Origin: Gnetum montanum
Lineage: Eukaryota > Streptophyta > Gnetopsida > Gnetales > Gnetaceae
Direction: 5' to 3'
Assembly (NCBI GenBank): GCA_015680685.1
Contig: MNCI01005943.1
Location: forward strand, 107,237 to 171,236
Length of the DNA stretch: 64,000 nt
Both the position numbers and the translations under genes were made by a program. The stretch's first letter is position 1. Every line of letters starts with the position of its first letter. Under the pieces are notes generated by a model that ran no database searches, was not told the DNA's origin, and saw only the letters and a program-made list of their open reading frames with translations. Below are positions 1 to 13,400 of this stretch, in pieces.

Positions 1-2052
1 TAGTTGAAAAACTAGTTGTGAGTGTATGGCCCTCGTAGCATTCTATTGTTGTGGTTGTGTAGGAATCTCACCCTACATGGATTGAGTAGCATGTAATTAG
101 GTTAAAGGTGGAGGTGTTCATAAGATTGTGGAGGAGTTCCACTTAGTTAGTAAGCTTGCTGGTGCTAGTGGAACTATCTTGGACTACCTTGAGGGTAAGG
201 CAATTGTCTTGGAGCTTGCCTACATGCTAGGCAAGGATTCAATGCATATACTCTAGACTCTTGTAAGTGTGACACTATAGGATAACATCCCTTTGCATGT
301 TCATATTGGCAAATGTCACATTCTGTTTCATCATAAGAGTAAGACTCGACAACTTCCTCTACTATAGCAACTTTATCCTTACCTCTTTGTTCGACATGTT
401 AAGCTTCTTTTTGCTTCGTGCAAGTATGATCACTATTTTACTCTTTGGATTCCTTAGCAATCTTTAAAGAGGTTTAAAATTTTTTATCCAAAGAGTTCCA
501 TAACTTATCAACCTTGGCCAAAATATCAAAAATAGATTTTTGGATGGATAAGGTTTTTCTCTTCACCACTTCATCAAGTGGTGACTCCTCCTTGTCACAA
601 AATCAAACCTCTCATTTTCTGATGGAAGGGTCCCTATTATACTCTTTAGAACTTTCCCTTTTTCATATCTCACTTTCTTCTTTTGCTACCTACTTGATTA
701 GCCTTTGGATGTGATGAGCTCTCAATTCATATAATCATCCTTAGGCATACACCCCAAGGGTTCTTCTTGTTTTTCCTCTAAGCCCATCTATGATGTGGAA
801 AATTTGTTCCCTTTGAGAATAACCATGGCTAGGGCATCGATGTAGGAGTGAATAGTATCAATCCATGATGGCATCCAAGGGTTCATGTGCTCCCTATTTC
901 TAGCCTTGGATTTTCCTTCTTAGATTAGACACTCTGGAGCATGTTTGATATTTATCATTGAACAACACCAACATGGTACTCCATCTAAGAATAGATTTTG
1001 GTTCCAAAGACTAGTACCAACTTTTAGCTTCCTTGATGAGTGTCCTTGGGAAAATCTTGAGTTTCTACCACTCATTTTCTATTTTCTATAAGGCATAGGC
1101 ATCTTGAAAGCTTGTAGATATGTTTGTAGATCAAAGTTGTATTCCCCTTTAAATCTCGAGATATTGTTCACATCTAGGCACTTGATTTAACTATCTTTAA
1201 TATGCTTGGTTAGGATTTTTACTATCTTCACAATGTTGAACATACTTCAAGTCACCAATAGTGATTCATCATGATCGTTGCATCGATGACATCAATGATG
1301 GTTTTAGCCACCCCTTCAATTTTAGTGGCATTCACATTCATTGTTATCTAAATGATCACCTTCATCATCATTTTTCTAATGGTTACTTCCATGAGAATTG
1401 TTAGATGAAGAGGAATGTTCAAAATCATATGTAGAAGATGAAGAGGAAGGTGGACAACCACCACCACTACGATGTCTGCCACCACTCTTATGCTTGTTAC
1501 AATCATCATACTTCAATCCCTTGTTGTGATGTTTACCCAAGTCCCTCCCTTGGCTGTTACTTTTTCTTGAATCCAATTTATGAATAGTGGATTGCAGGGT
1601 CAGGTTCACACTCTCACCATTAGTAGGAGTGGGTGGAGAATCTTCATGTTGAGAACCTTCAGTAGGAGGATCCTCAATGGAAACCTAATTTAGTAGGAAT
1701 AATGGATTGGTGTAATGTTTCCCCTTTGTAGCTTCATGGAGTTTCTCCTAATGTTGGTCTTGTTTATGTTGTGTTTTAGTGGAACAATAGTTTCAAGTGT
1801 CGTATCCATTCACAATGTATTCTTTGTAAAGATCTGCTATGCCTAACTTCTTAAGGGTTTTGAATAGCATCTTGGGCAATTAATCAGGAGGCAAGATGAT
1901 GTTGCCCTCCATATCACACCATTGAAGTTGTTCATCTTGATGTAGGATGAAGATGAAGTTTGGCATAAACTCATCTGGATGAGTGTATACCACCTTGCAT
2001 TCTTGTGGGACCAATGGTTTGGTATCTTCTGTCTTACAAGAAGAAGAAGACA
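1..2052 (-). pseudogene. Element 0: decayed gag-protease of short gypsy form, 3' part outside window
   Basis: Read on the minus strand, this is the same polyprotein as the intact frame at 25659-29003 but full of stops and frameshifts. The start codon lies at 2050-2052, opening with Met followed by serines. The N-terminal block around 1880-2000 keeps the family signature YTHPDE..P.F.F..HQDEQL.W.DM.GNI.LPPD. Farther left, the acidic segment, the Gag core and the region after the zinc-knuckle site can be followed by nucleotide similarity to position 1, where the window cuts the gene. Gag forms the cytoplasmic particle of LTR retrotransposons. This copy cannot be functional. Many differences from the intact copy are C-to-T or G-to-A changes, which fits long exposure to cytosine methylation. 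Identity is clear; exact frame junctions are not resolved. Confidence 0.85.
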
Positions 2053-2189
2053 TTTTGCAAAACAAGATAAATTTATCAGTGTGCTTTTATAATTTTATAT
2101 ATAGTGGGAATGATATTCACCTTGAGGTTCATACAATGATATTAATGGTATTCACTTAGACCTAAATAGTGCACGTTCTATAAACAAAG

Positions 2190-2207
2190 TCCCCAACAAT
2201 GATGGCA
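2190..2207 (-). other. Decayed tRNA-Asp primer binding site of element 0
   Basis: The 18 bases beside the LTR end at 2209 align with the intact primer site at 29131-29148, with about six differences, nearly all transitions. One base separates it from the LTR, as in the intact element. Confidence 0.7.
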
Positions 2208-2208
2208 A

Positions 2209-3132
2209 TGATGAGCAGCAAGGTACCCCTACATCCAACCATACGAATCACAAGCATTCATGCACAATCCAGTTGAATTCTATGGAATTTATCATTTTGT
2301 ATGCACTAGCCCTTTAGGAAGTGAATCTAGCCTTAAGGTCAATTTTTGTCTTCCCAATTACACTTGTGATGTTCATTGGTATGGTTAAGTGTAACTTAGG
2401 CATTCGATTTTTATCATTTTTATGTCTTATAGGTGGGTGCTTGAAATGTAAATAAAAGGAATTTGATTAACTAATCTAAATTAATTAACTAATCCTAATA
2501 TAAATATCTGTTCCCACTTTTCGTACATGTTCTGAACCCATGTATCTACTATTGGGTGACCAAGCATTATGCTACTGGGTGAACCAAGTAATAACACTGT
2601 TGGGATTACCAAGCAAATACATGTTACGCTTGAAGTGGTCACACTTATGTTCATAATCTATTTGGATTAATTTCTTCATTAATTTAATAATTGAAAAATA
2701 ATTAATAGCTAATTGAAAACATTTAATAAATAACTAAAAATATTAAATGCATAAATAAAGTAGCTAATATATCCAAAGTGCTGCAAGGTTTATCAGAAAG
2801 CTCATCTTTATTATCACCCACATTGTTGTGCTTAGGTACAATAATCCTTGAATAAACATCTATACACTCAATGACTTCTTCTGTGGGTACTTGAAGGAAA
2901 TATTTTAACTTTTGAATGGAAAAAATGTAAGATCTCTATTACAACTACAATCTCTACTTCTATCATAAATGTGGCTACACACGCATATTTATAGTTGACT
3001 ACTAACACTACATCGATAGGGCCACATCAACACATGATATGATATGTCAACTAGGCCTCGTCGACAAGGCTTGGATGACAAGGCTATGTTGATGAGGTCT
3101 CATCAACATAGCCAACAGAATATGACTCATCA
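2209..3132 (-). repeat. 5' LTR of element 0
   Basis: Starts TGATGAGCAG and ends ACTCATCA, so it has TG/CA termini. It carries the family LTR landmarks in order: the GGTACCCCTACA block near the U5 end, several ACTGGG..ACCAAGC units, a GCTTGAAGTGGTC..ACTTAT core, a TGCTGCAAGGTTTATC block, and a TATA-like TATTTATAG near 2980. The U3 has no CGATATCG array; it has ATCGAT and several CATCAAC motifs instead. The LTR abuts element A gag sequence at 3133, so element 0 was inserted into element A. Its matching target duplication lies outside the window. Confidence 0.85.
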
Positions 3133-4560
3133 CCTATGATCTTGAGGAAGCATCACTAGATGAGGTTGTACATAGAAAGAATTTACTAATTTAAAAATCT
3201 ATCATAAAGATATTAGCTAAGGTAGATAAAATATGGGACTCCTTGGATGAAAAGTTCCAAAATAATTTAATAATTATGGATGAGAAAAAAAATAAGGGAA
3301 ATAGCAACAAAGACAAAAGGAGAAAAAAGGATGCAAGAGAGGACTCCCATCAATAAAAAGGTAAGGTTACAATAGTTGGTGAGATTGCATATTCTAAAAT
3401 AGAAGATGAAGGATGTGACATCTACCAATATGAAAATCATAAGGAATGTTGCCTAATACTATCACACTTATAAGAATCTAAGGTTTAAGCCTTGAATCCA
3501 AAGTTGGATAAGAGGTAATCACCTAGAGGATTACCTTATCTGCAAGGCAATTATCAGCAATAGTTCCACCAATAATAATCCTATTCAAGTGAAATGCCAT
3601 CTTAATCTCAAGATTGTTATCATTAATGGTAAAATACATGATCAAGGAGGATGCCACCACCAAGGCAGTAGTATCCTTACCTCTAGCCAGACCTATATTG
3701 ACACTATCTCTAGTAGCTTGTGTCTCCTACTAGCTTACATGTTACTTCTCATTACTACTATCCCCTTGAATATCATAGACTTGCCACTTCACGAACTGAA
3801 TCTCCTCCTACCTATACTCCTCATTTCCCAAAATAGCACTTGATTTCTCATACCTCCAATCTTTTGCCACTTCCATCACTTATGAAAGATGAGATATCAC
3901 TGTATCCTCAACAACATAATGCCACACAGGCTATAAATTTGCATCTAGATGACAACTCAAATAGTTCTTAGTGTATGTCTTGAAAAAGGGCTTTCTTTAG
4001 ACCTAATAGTCTTTTTGAATCATTGTAGGCATCTATGGCTACAAATCCTTCTCAAATTACTCCACAAATATTCATCAAATTGCATTCAAACTAAAGAATA
4101 CAAAATGTACATACTCTCATGTTAACTCATGTATTCATGGGTTAGATAAAGGTAGGAAAACTTCCTAGAGAAAGAACTAATTCTAAAAGTCTTCTAATTT
4201 ATTTATAGATTATAGGAAATGATTTGTGCAAGGCTCTATTAGACTTAGGTTCTAATGTGAACTTAATTTTTCAAGAAATGCACAAAACTTGGAAATTGTC
4301 TTAACTTAGGAAATGTAACATCATGTTAGAGCTTGCTAACTAATCCATCACTATTCCATTGGGATTGATGGAGGATATTATGGCCACTGTATGTGGATCT
4401 TCATATCTAGTAAACTTCCTAGTTATCCATATAGACAACTACAAAGGAAACTTTCTAATTATCATGGAAAGGACTTGGCTAAGTATAATTGATGCCAAGT
4501 TGGGGATCAGACACCTCTCCTTGAAGATTTTTAAGAAAAATAACTTTGGTAAAATTTAGA
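3133..4560 (+). pseudogene. Element A: decayed gag C-terminus and protease (autonomous gypsy copy)
   Basis: The sequence picks up in the middle of gag immediately after the element 0 LTR. AKVDKIWDSLDEK around 3220-3260 matches AKVDQMWDSLDSR in the intact frame. The zinc-knuckle site at 3411-3464 reads CDIYQYENHKECC, so the second cysteine is lost. The retropepsin part begins near 4195 with ALLDLGSNVNLI (catalytic DSG changed to DLG), followed by the family block LVEDIITTVCG in altered form and an IM.R.WLS flap-end motif near 4465. Stops are scattered throughout. This copy differs from the short elements in that it runs on into RT, so it represents the autonomous form of the family. Confidence 0.85.
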
Positions 4561-5100
4561 AGAAGAGGATTGCATGCATCGTGTACAGTGATACATGGTG
4601 TCATTGCATGTAGAAAATATGAATTGTGAAGAGCATATCTATTACAACATGTAAGAAGTATGATGAAACCATAGACATCCAAAGCTACTTATATGAAACA
4701 ACCAAAGGATAAGAAGGTATCTAGTCGTTGATCATAGATGATATCTCTAGTTCCACAATGTGCATGGAACCAGTTGAAATCCTCACAAGTGCTTATATTA
4801 ACAAGATGGATGAGATGGAACAAACCAAGAACCAACTCTTGGAGGTAGAATACAAAAAAGAAGTAGACATGGATTAGGAAGAGTTGAAAATTCTTGATAC
4901 CTATATATAAGATCCCTTTGAACTAAATTCCTTACTATCATCTTTAGAATATGTATTTCTTAATAATGGAAAGTTGATAATCATCAATGCCCAGCTCAAT
5001 AAGGAATGAAAAGTTGCTAAAGGTAGTTAACAGATGGCCAGTAGCTTTTACTGGGTCATATGATGAATTAATAGGAATAGATCCATGCATAAGCTAACAT
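4561..5100 (+). pseudogene. Element A: protease-RT linker, decayed
   Basis: The linker has many stops. A CMEP.EI.TS..INKMDEMEQ stretch near 4760-4820 is the counterpart of the C-terminal tail of the gag-protease frame in the short elements. The two forms therefore share sequence up to about here and then part: the short forms jump to the end of pol. Confidence 0.6.
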
Positions 5101-5960
5101 CAGATCTACACAAACTCCATTATCAAATCTAAGAAGTAATCAAAAAGACAAGTTGTTAAAAATAAAGTTGAGAAACTTCTTAAGGAAGGATTCATTTATT
5201 TGATGGTAGATAGTAAATGTGTGAGCCCAATTATTATTGTATCAAAGAAAAATGAACAATGAAGAGTCTATATAGATGTCAAGCTATTAAACATGGCTAA
5301 GTTTAAGGATCATTTTCTATTGTCATTTGTGGACAAAGTATTAGATACAATTGTAGGGCATAACTATTTTAATTTTCTTGATGGGTATAGTGGATATACT
5401 CAAATACAAATTGTTCTAGAAGACCTAGCCAAAATAACTTTCACAAGTTCTTTAGGAACATTTGCATACAAGAAGATGCCTTTTAGCCTATGTAATACCC
5501 CTACAACCTTTCAATGCCTAATTCTTAGAATCTTTTAGGAGTAGATTGGTAGTTGTATGGAAGTATTTATGGATGAATTATTCACCTATGGAGCTAATTT
5601 TAAATAAGCATTGGACCACCTTGAGTAGGTACTAAGATAATGTATGGAGAGGAACCTATAGCTCAATTGGCAAAAGTGCCACTTGATGATCTAAGAAGAC
5701 ATTGTCTTAGGATATAGAATTTTAAGAAAAGGAATTAAGGTGGACCTTAAAAAGATAAGGGTTATCCAAGAAATCATTAGATAACCTCAAATTATCAAAG
5801 ATGTAAGGTCATTCCTTAGTCATATTGGTTATTACAAACATTTCATTGAAAACTTCTCTAAATCACCAAGTTGCTAGTTGAGCTTACCAAGAAGGATGCA
5901 ACATTTGAATGGCCCAAGGAATGTGAAAAAACATTCCAACACTTGAAATAGATCTCATAG
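5101..5960 (+). pseudogene. Element A: reverse transcriptase, decayed
   Basis: Ty3/gypsy RT is recognised in order: a finger block ending SPIIIVSKKN (about 5225-5255), then a VY.DVK.LN block, FLDGYSGYTQI.I near 5375, TFTSS.GTFAY..MPF.LCN.P.TFQ near 5445-5515, and the catalytic YxDD region as VFMDE near 5560, where the second Asp has become Glu. The thumb follows with ALDHLE, GYRILRKGIKVDLKK near 5720 and RSFLSHIGYYKHFIENFSK near 5820. RT copies element RNA into DNA in the virus-like particle. Several in-frame stops and at least one frameshift make this copy dead. Confidence 0.9.
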
Positions 5961-6480
5961 AAACACCAATTCTATGCACTCTTGATTGATCCAAATTCTT
6001 TCACATCATGGTAGACTTATCCAAGTATGCATGGATGATCAAAAATATCCATATTATATTCATTATGCAAGTAGAAGAATTGTGAGTACATATCTCAATT
6101 ATATCATTATAGAAAAGGAACTGATTGTGGTGATGTATGATGTAGATAAAATCATGAACTATGTGCTTGGATAGCCAATTTTTGTACACACTAATCACAA
6201 TGAAATTTGCTTCTTGATGAATAAGTTAGCGATGAGTCCCCATGTTATACAGTGGTTTTTGATCTTATAGAAGTTTAATTTAATAATTATGAATAAAAAG
6301 GAAACCGAGGATGTAGTAACAAATCATCTTTCTTTGTTTAGATGGAATAACAATCATGATGAAGAACCCTTATTTAATCAATTTCTAGACAAGCTTCTTT
6401 TTGCTAAGGGAATTGAAGTTGACACATTAAGGGTTACAAATTTGTATGATGAATACTTATTATATCTACTCATACATAAT
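5961..6480 (+). pseudogene. Element A: RNase H domain, decayed
   Basis: The pattern is typical of Ty3/gypsy RNase H: YASRRIVSTYLNYIIIEKELI.VMYDVDK..NYVLG at about 6060-6170, then VHTNHNE.CFLMNK, then IQWFLIL..FNLII and ENVV.NHLSLF-like residues near 6310-6340. The catalytic Glu in the EKEL segment is kept. Two longer open stretches remain (5986-6174, 6289-6513), but stops separate them. Confidence 0.85.
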
Positions 6481-6519
6481 ACTTCTATTAAATGGAATCA
6501 TAAGAAGAAATAGTAGCTT

Positions 6520-7745
6520 CTCTACCAAGTTAAACACTACATAAAAATAAAGGATAATCTTTACAAGGTTTATGCTAATGGCCTAGTACAATGGTATGTA
6601 CCTAACGAAGATAAACTAAGAGTCCTCCAAGATATTCATGAGGAACCTTTTGGTGGCTATATGCATGCAGACGAATGATCACAAAGATCCTAATGGTAGG
6701 ATATTTTTGGCCAATAATCTTTAGGGACATACATCACTTCATCTATTTGCGCAAAAGATGCCAATGAGATAGAGGAATGACAATCAAAACGGAAAGTCCT
6801 TAATAGTGAATTTAACCACTAGAGCCTTTCAACATTTGGGGAATTGACTTCACGGAATCCATCATCCCCATGTATAATGGGAAGTCTTATATCATTATTG
6901 TTGATGGCTACTATATAAAATGGGCTGAAGTTGCAACCATTTTTTATTGTACCTCTACTACTACAACTCAATTTTTTTAATAAAATGTGATAAATAGGTT
7001 TGGTATGCTTAGAGCACTAATTTTTGATAATGGAACACACTTCATAGGTGAATCCTTTTTTAATTTAATGCAAAGCTTGAGGATGTAACATCAACTTACA
7101 ACACCTTACCATCCTCAAGCCAACTATCAAGGAAAAGTAACTAATATGGAGATTGTTCAAATTCTAACATGAACCATTAGTAGACATAGGAAATATTAGA
7201 GTACCAAAGTCAAAAATTCCCTTTGGGAATATCCCTCAATATGGAAACTTTATGTAGACTACTCTCCCTATGAGTTAGTATATGGAAAGTTACCCAAACT
7301 TCCAATTCAAACTAAACTCTATACACTTACAACTACATCTGAGCTTGCCTTAGGTATTAACTTAGCACAAATAGAATGATTGATGACACTCAACATGTTT
7401 GACAAGAATCAAAGGGTAGCCCTTATGATGAATGAAGTGTACAAGGTATACAGCAAATAACAATGCAAAACGCAAATAAGAAAAGTTGCATTCAAACTAA
7501 GAGACAAGATTCTCTATTGAAATCTCATGCATGTGCTAAAACAAACAAAGTTTCAAATATTATGAGAAGGATCATACATTACAGACTCAACTTTTCCTTC
7601 TAGGGATATGATAAATTACCACCCAACAATCCCTCAGAAGAAGATGCTACTCAACATCCAATAACTCAAACCTTTCATAGACTTCCAAGTAACTAATCAT
7701 AATACTAACACCTCAAATCAAGAACAAGCTCACTCTATTTTTTGA
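6520..7745 (+). pseudogene. Element A: integrase, decayed
   Basis: The N-terminal zinc-binding region is degraded (..ILQDIHEEPFGGYMHAD near 6630). The catalytic core is visible as WGIDFTESI..MYNGKSYIIIVDGYY near 6840-6910, then FDNGTHFIGESFFN near 7025-7060 and TTPYHPQANYQGK near 7100. The C-terminal part contains MNEVYKVYSK, a RDKILY segment near 7505 and an EGSYIT stretch corresponding to a GPY/F-type module. It ends near 7745, where the non-coding region starts with CAGTGGGGAGATACC. The frame is broken repeatedly. Confidence 0.85.
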
Positions 7746-9474
7746 ATTTTCTTCCTTCAACTTAGTCAGTGGGGAGATACCCATCTACTGTAATATCTTA
7801 AAAAGGATGAAAATGTTTTTTTTTCTTCTTTTTTATTTTACATCGTTCTTTATATATTTTTTAGTTTCTTTATATTTTACTAATTATTCTATATATTTTT
7901 CTTTTTTATTTTCTACTTTTTACTTTGTCTTTTCTAATTTCTTTCATTTTTTTTATTTGAAATCTTTGATTTTTTTTCATCACTACTAAAATCTTTGGAA
8001 ATTATTTAATTTAGCTATCAAGGTTATAATTTATTACATAGACCAATTTTGTCTTAGATTATGATCTCTACTAATGATCTATCAATTTTTTTATGGTATC
8101 ATGCAATGAATTCACAACATTCATCCACTATCTCTATATCATATGGAATTTTATATCATGGAAGCATAACGATTTCTTCCCATAAAAACTAAAAGTAACA
8201 TGTGATTGTGTTATCCTATGAACTAGGAAAGGTCTAAGTGGGAATAGAAAAGGGTGTGACATCAAGGGGATTTATTGTATTCTTTTCTCAGCTTCCCTCC
8301 TAAATTTTATGGCTCCTCATGGATATATCATCACTTCTACTATCGATCATAAAAAAGAGTATGTATTTGTACAATATGGTTTCTAAAAAAAATGAAAATT
8401 TAAGGCACACCTCTTTGAAGATCTCTTGGGATACAAGCATTGGTTATGGGGCTAGAAGGTCATGTTACCCATGCCTGAAGGAACCCCTCTAACTAAGGCC
8501 TAAATTTCATCCTAACTACTTCCTTTTTTTCTTTTCTTCTTTTCTTGTAGTGATAATTATCCTTTATTATTTTCATTGAACCATGATGGTAAGGAGAGAT
8601 AGAATACATCAATGCAAGGCCACTATTATTGAGATGAACTTGGTCTAGACTCAAAATGGATCTATATTGGATCATCTTAATCACAGATCTCACTAAGGAT
8701 CCCATGTGGCCAGGATGTAGATTTTTCCTCTTCCACTCTCTTTCTACCATTCTAGCACTTCATTTTTTCTCAACTCATAGCCTCATACCATGGTCAATTC
8801 ATAGTTTTGTTTTATAATTTCCATAATCCTTAGACAATCCCACACATGGGTAGAGTATTTAACTTGAATAACCATTCATCATCTAGGGTGCCTACAGACT
8901 TATTATGATGAGGTTATGTAAGGACATATTAAGCATAAGCTTTCTTTCAAGAGGACCCGCTTGCATATCTTTTAGTTTCTTCTAGTTCAAACCCCATAAA
9001 CATGGGCCTCATTTCCATCTCGACAATCTTGACACCTTACATCATCCAGTTTTATGCTAATTTGGCTGAAGGAACATCTTCTATTTACTCATTCTGCATA
9101 ATCAAAATGCCCTAATTTCTAAAAATTATAACCTCAATTGTACAATTATGTTTTTCAAATTTTTTGGCTTCCATTTGACTCTTATTTTAACCTCAAACTT
9201 GTTTAAAATTCCTCAATATTTCAAGTTAAAAAATGGTTGCAAACAATTGCATTGACACATCCCTATTAATGCAACACAAAATATTATAAATAATCATGAA
9301 ACTTAGCTTAATTTTCACATCTATATCCAAACATTTAAGGATTTTTTTTTAAATTCTCAAAGCCCATAGCCTTTTAAAAGCCATAACTTTCTAACCACTT
9401 ATCCATTTTTACCTATTCTTTGATCCTCAAGCTTCCAGAGGTACACTTTACATGGTGGGAGCATTAAATGCTTG
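7746..9474 (+). other. Element A: 3' non-coding region, first part
   Basis: The region starts with a decayed PPT-like motif (AGTCAGTGGGGAG, 7766-7778), then a T-rich stretch (about 7807-7985) that corresponds to the TTTTGTTTTACA repeats of the other copies. Farther on, ATACAAGCATTGGTTATGG (8432-8450) and TCTAACTAAGGCC (about 8489) match elements 1, 2, 3 and B in the same order. The last 400 bp before the element 2 insertion at 9480 are AT-rich, with nothing recognised. No convincing coding frame. Confidence 0.65.
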
Positions 9475-9479
9475 GTTTT

Positions 9480-10283
9480 TGATGGGATGCGATATCGCGC
9501 TGTCCCCCACAATATCGTGTACATGATATCACGGTATCATGGTGCATCGCCAAGTCTATAAATAAGAGGCGACTCTCCCTTGTTTCTCATCCTAGGCTTA
9601 GACCGTAGCGAAACTTTGGCAGTTTTACCTCTCCAAAGATAGATTAATTTCCATGTGCCCGCAGTAGGAACTCCAAAGTGAACAGATCTTTATTTGAGCA
9701 AATATTGTACCTGAACACAAGTTTGTGTATGGCAATAAAGACAAACTTCTTGGATAAACCTTGTAGTGCATGGAATAGGCTAATTAGGAATTTATTTACT
9801 ATTATTTATTATTCATCATTTAAATGCTTTATTAGTCGTGAAATATCTCTCAACCCTTCTCTCCTAGTTAAGTGCCTCAGTACGACCGCTTCCAGCACAT
9901 GCATTACGCTTGGTGATCCCAGCAACAACTAGAATTTGGTAACCAAGGTTGCATTGGTTTAGGGTGTGAACGGTAAGTGGGAATGGATGCTGACGCTAGG
10001 TTAATTTAGGTTTAGTTAGTTAGTTAAAGTTAGTCAATTAGTCTCTTTACCCTTCACCTTGTTAGGATAGGAGATAAAACATAAAAACTATAAAAATCAT
10101 ATACCTCAGACTTACTTAACCATACAATCGTGACAACTACAAGTAAGTCTGGGAAGACAACGAATGATTAACCTTAAGTGTTCCATGAGGCGTGTAGGCA
10201 CTTATTCTACGATGTTCAACCAGATCACACGTGCTATGCTCGTATTCATATGGTTGAGTGTAGGGGTACCTCACCACTCATCA
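9480..10283 (+). repeat. 5' LTR of element 2
   Basis: 804 bp, starting TGATGGGATG and ending CACTCATCA. The first ~70 bp are a decayed palindrome array (one GCGATATCGC intact, others altered to CAATATCG or TGATATCA). A CTATAAATAAGAG TATA box follows at about 9557. The family motifs TTGGTGATCCCAGCA and TTGGTAACC lie downstream. Confidence 0.92.
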
Positions 10284-10284
10284 T

Positions 10285-10303
10285 ATGTGCCGTTGTTGGG
10301 GAC
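10285..10303 (+). other. Primer binding site of element 2 (tRNA-Asp type, decayed)
   Basis: Reads ATGTGCCGTTGTTGGGGAC, against TGGCGCCGTTGCCGGGGAC expected for the 3' end of plant tRNA-Asp. Three of the five differences are C to T. Confidence 0.8.
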
Positions 10304-10426
10304 TAAGTGTTTGTGCGCTAAGTAGAACATAGAAAATTATCCACATCATTGGAAGCTTAAACGAACCTTAGGGTTAATTTAAAAAAATTTATATAATGGT
10401 TAAATAGCACATCGAATTAAACTAAG

Positions 10427-13400
10427 ATGTTTTCTTCTAACAAGACAAATTCACCACCTAGGAATTATACTAGAAACAGTTGGCAACATCAAACACATAA
10501 TCAAAATCCACCAGTTCCTCAACAACATCGAGTGGTATATACTCATCCCGATGAGTATATTCCATATTTTACCTTTATCTTCCATCAGGATGAATAGCTG
10601 CAATGGAGAGACTTGCAAGGTAACATAGTGTTACCTCTAGATCGATTAGTCCCAAACATGCTCCTCCGTGCTCTTGCACAGATCAGCATGACATAGCTCT
10701 ATGCTGAATAGGTTGTAGGTGATTTTGACACAAGGGATTATCATCCCACGGAAGCACATCATTTAAGGGACTCACGGTAGGAGAGCCATCATACATTGTT
10801 GAAGGGCAAAGGGGTCCTGCACGTTCTAAGTGAAATAGGAGATGATGAACCCATTATAATGGGTTCTCTATTAAATGATGTTCCCCCTCCTAATGATGGT
10901 GAGGAGGTAGGGTATCGGAACCTACACTCCATGATACATAACACTGGTTTTGATCCTCGTGAATGCCAACTATTCACTGAGGGAACAACAACACATGACA
11001 AGGATGGGCACTTAGATTGTCATCACAATCGAGGCCGTAGCAACTGAAGAGAAGGCAAGAAACATCATAATGGTGATGGTTCTCATTCTTCTTTCCCTTC
11101 ATCACATCACTCACCCTCTCCTTCCACATTTGGATGTAGGCACCAAGAGCATAACGGTGAGGATAGAGGTAGGAAAATTAAGAGACCTCGACGAGAGAGT
11201 CAAGAGCGAGGACAAGGGCATGAATGAAGGGAAAGTAGGGAACAACATAGAAATCATAAATGTCATGAAAGAGATGATCATGATGAACCCCTACTTGCCA
11301 CTTAAAGTACGCTAGATATAATGGAGGCAGTTAGAATATCGACAAGGCATCAAAAAGATAGCCGGATCAAGCACTTAGACATGAACAATATCCCATGGTT
11401 TGAAGGGGGATACAACGCTGATCCGCAAAATCAATTACAGGCATTCCATGATGCCTGCACCTTGTAGAACATAGAGAACAAGTGGAAAAAACTAAATTTG
11501 TTTCCTAGGACACTCACAAAGGAAGCAGAGAGTTGGTACTAGTCCCTATAGCTGGAAACCATTAGGAGATGGAGTACGATGTTAGAATTGTTCAATGATA
11601 AATACCAAATGTACTCCATAGTGTCTAACTTGCATAAGCAAACCCAAGGATGAAAGCAAGGTACTCATGAACCCTTGGATGCTACCATAGGCCGATACTA
11701 TGCATTGTTACATCATTTCCCAAGCCATGGTTATGCACAATGGGATCAACTTCGCCATCTCGTAGATGGGCTAAGGTATGAAACTAGGAGAACACTTGGG
11801 ACTTATGCCCAAGGGAGACTATCAGAACTTAGATCCCATGAAATTCATTGCTTGTTGGAGCAAGTAGCCAAAGAAAAAGGGGAGCTACAAAAAAGAGAAA
11901 GCGTGGAAGAATATAATTGCAATCCTTCCCTTCAAAAGAAGGGAGTAAAATTTTGTGATGAGGAGGATGAGTCATCACTTGAAGAGTTGGTAAATAGAAA
12001 AACCTTGCCACTCTAGAAGTTAACAACCGAAGTGTCAGCTAAGGTGGATCAATTATGGGATTCCTTAGACTCTAGACTTGAAACTGTCCTGAAAATTGTA
12101 GAGGAGTCTAAGGTGGAATGCGGTAGTGACTCTGATAAGAAAAATAGGAGAGATGCAGGCCCTGCACATAACAAGGGTAAGGGGAAAAAAACTATCTCCA
12201 ATGAGGTTGTGGACTCAGACACAGATAATGATGGTGGATGTGAGATCTGCTAATATGACCATCCTAAGGGATGTTATCCAATCATCTCACATCTGCAAGA
12301 GTCTGGGGTGTATGCACTTAACCCAAGACTTAACCAACGGCAAGCACCCCCGAAGGTTACCTTATCCCTAAGGTAACCCGAGATAGTTCCACCAACTATT
12401 AACGTACTATCCAAGTGGAACTCCACCACAACCCATCGAGCAACATTAGCAATGGCAACACCCATAGTCATGGGGGATGCCACCGTCCAGACAGCAATAC
12501 CCTTACCGGCAACCTGATCCTTATGGCTATTATGTTCAACAGCTAGTTTCTCCAAGTGACTCTATGGGTCACACAACTTCCCAACATCACTCCCCCCTTC
12601 AGGAGTGTTTTAGAAGGACTCCTTCTCCTCCAGGAGACACTCCACATACCTACCATCCTCCAAATCCATCCACCACTCTTACGCTAGTAGTTCCACCAAC
12701 ACCTACTCCAACAATGCAAGGGGAACTCTCCACTCAACCACAGCAACATAATGCTACGAGAGCCATAAACATTCAACTCGCTACTGGTTCTGACAACTGC
12801 AAGAAGAGAAGACCTTTCTTCAGAACCAAAATCCCAGACAAGCTCTCACAACAACAAGCGGTTGAGTTTGTGCATACTCCTCCACCATCCAAGACTTCGG
12901 GGCTCCCTTCAGTCCAACAACAGAGCTTAACGCATACGGTTATGTCAACGCATACCATTATTGATTGGATCAAGGTAGGCCATCTTCCTAGGAAACTCTC
13001 TAATCCTAGAAGCCCCTTAATCTATTTACAATTCACCAAGAATGAACCACATAATGCTCTTCTTGACTCAAGTTTTGGAGTCAACTTAATCTCAGAAGAA
13101 ATGTATCAAACCTAGAACCTGCCCCAACTCAAGAAGAGAAATATTCAACTAGAGCTAGCTGACCAATCCATCACCATTCCCTTGGGATTGGTAGAGGACA
13201 TAATTACCACTGTGTGTGGTTGGTCATCCCCAGCTGATTTCCTAGTAATAGAAGTCAACAGTAACAATGAGGACTTTTCAATTATAATGGGAAGGCCATG
13301 GCTAAGTACAATAGATGCATACCTAGGGATCCTTAATCTTTCCTTGGATATATCTAAGGTAAACATTTATGGAAAGATTGAGAAGAAGAAAGTTTCATGC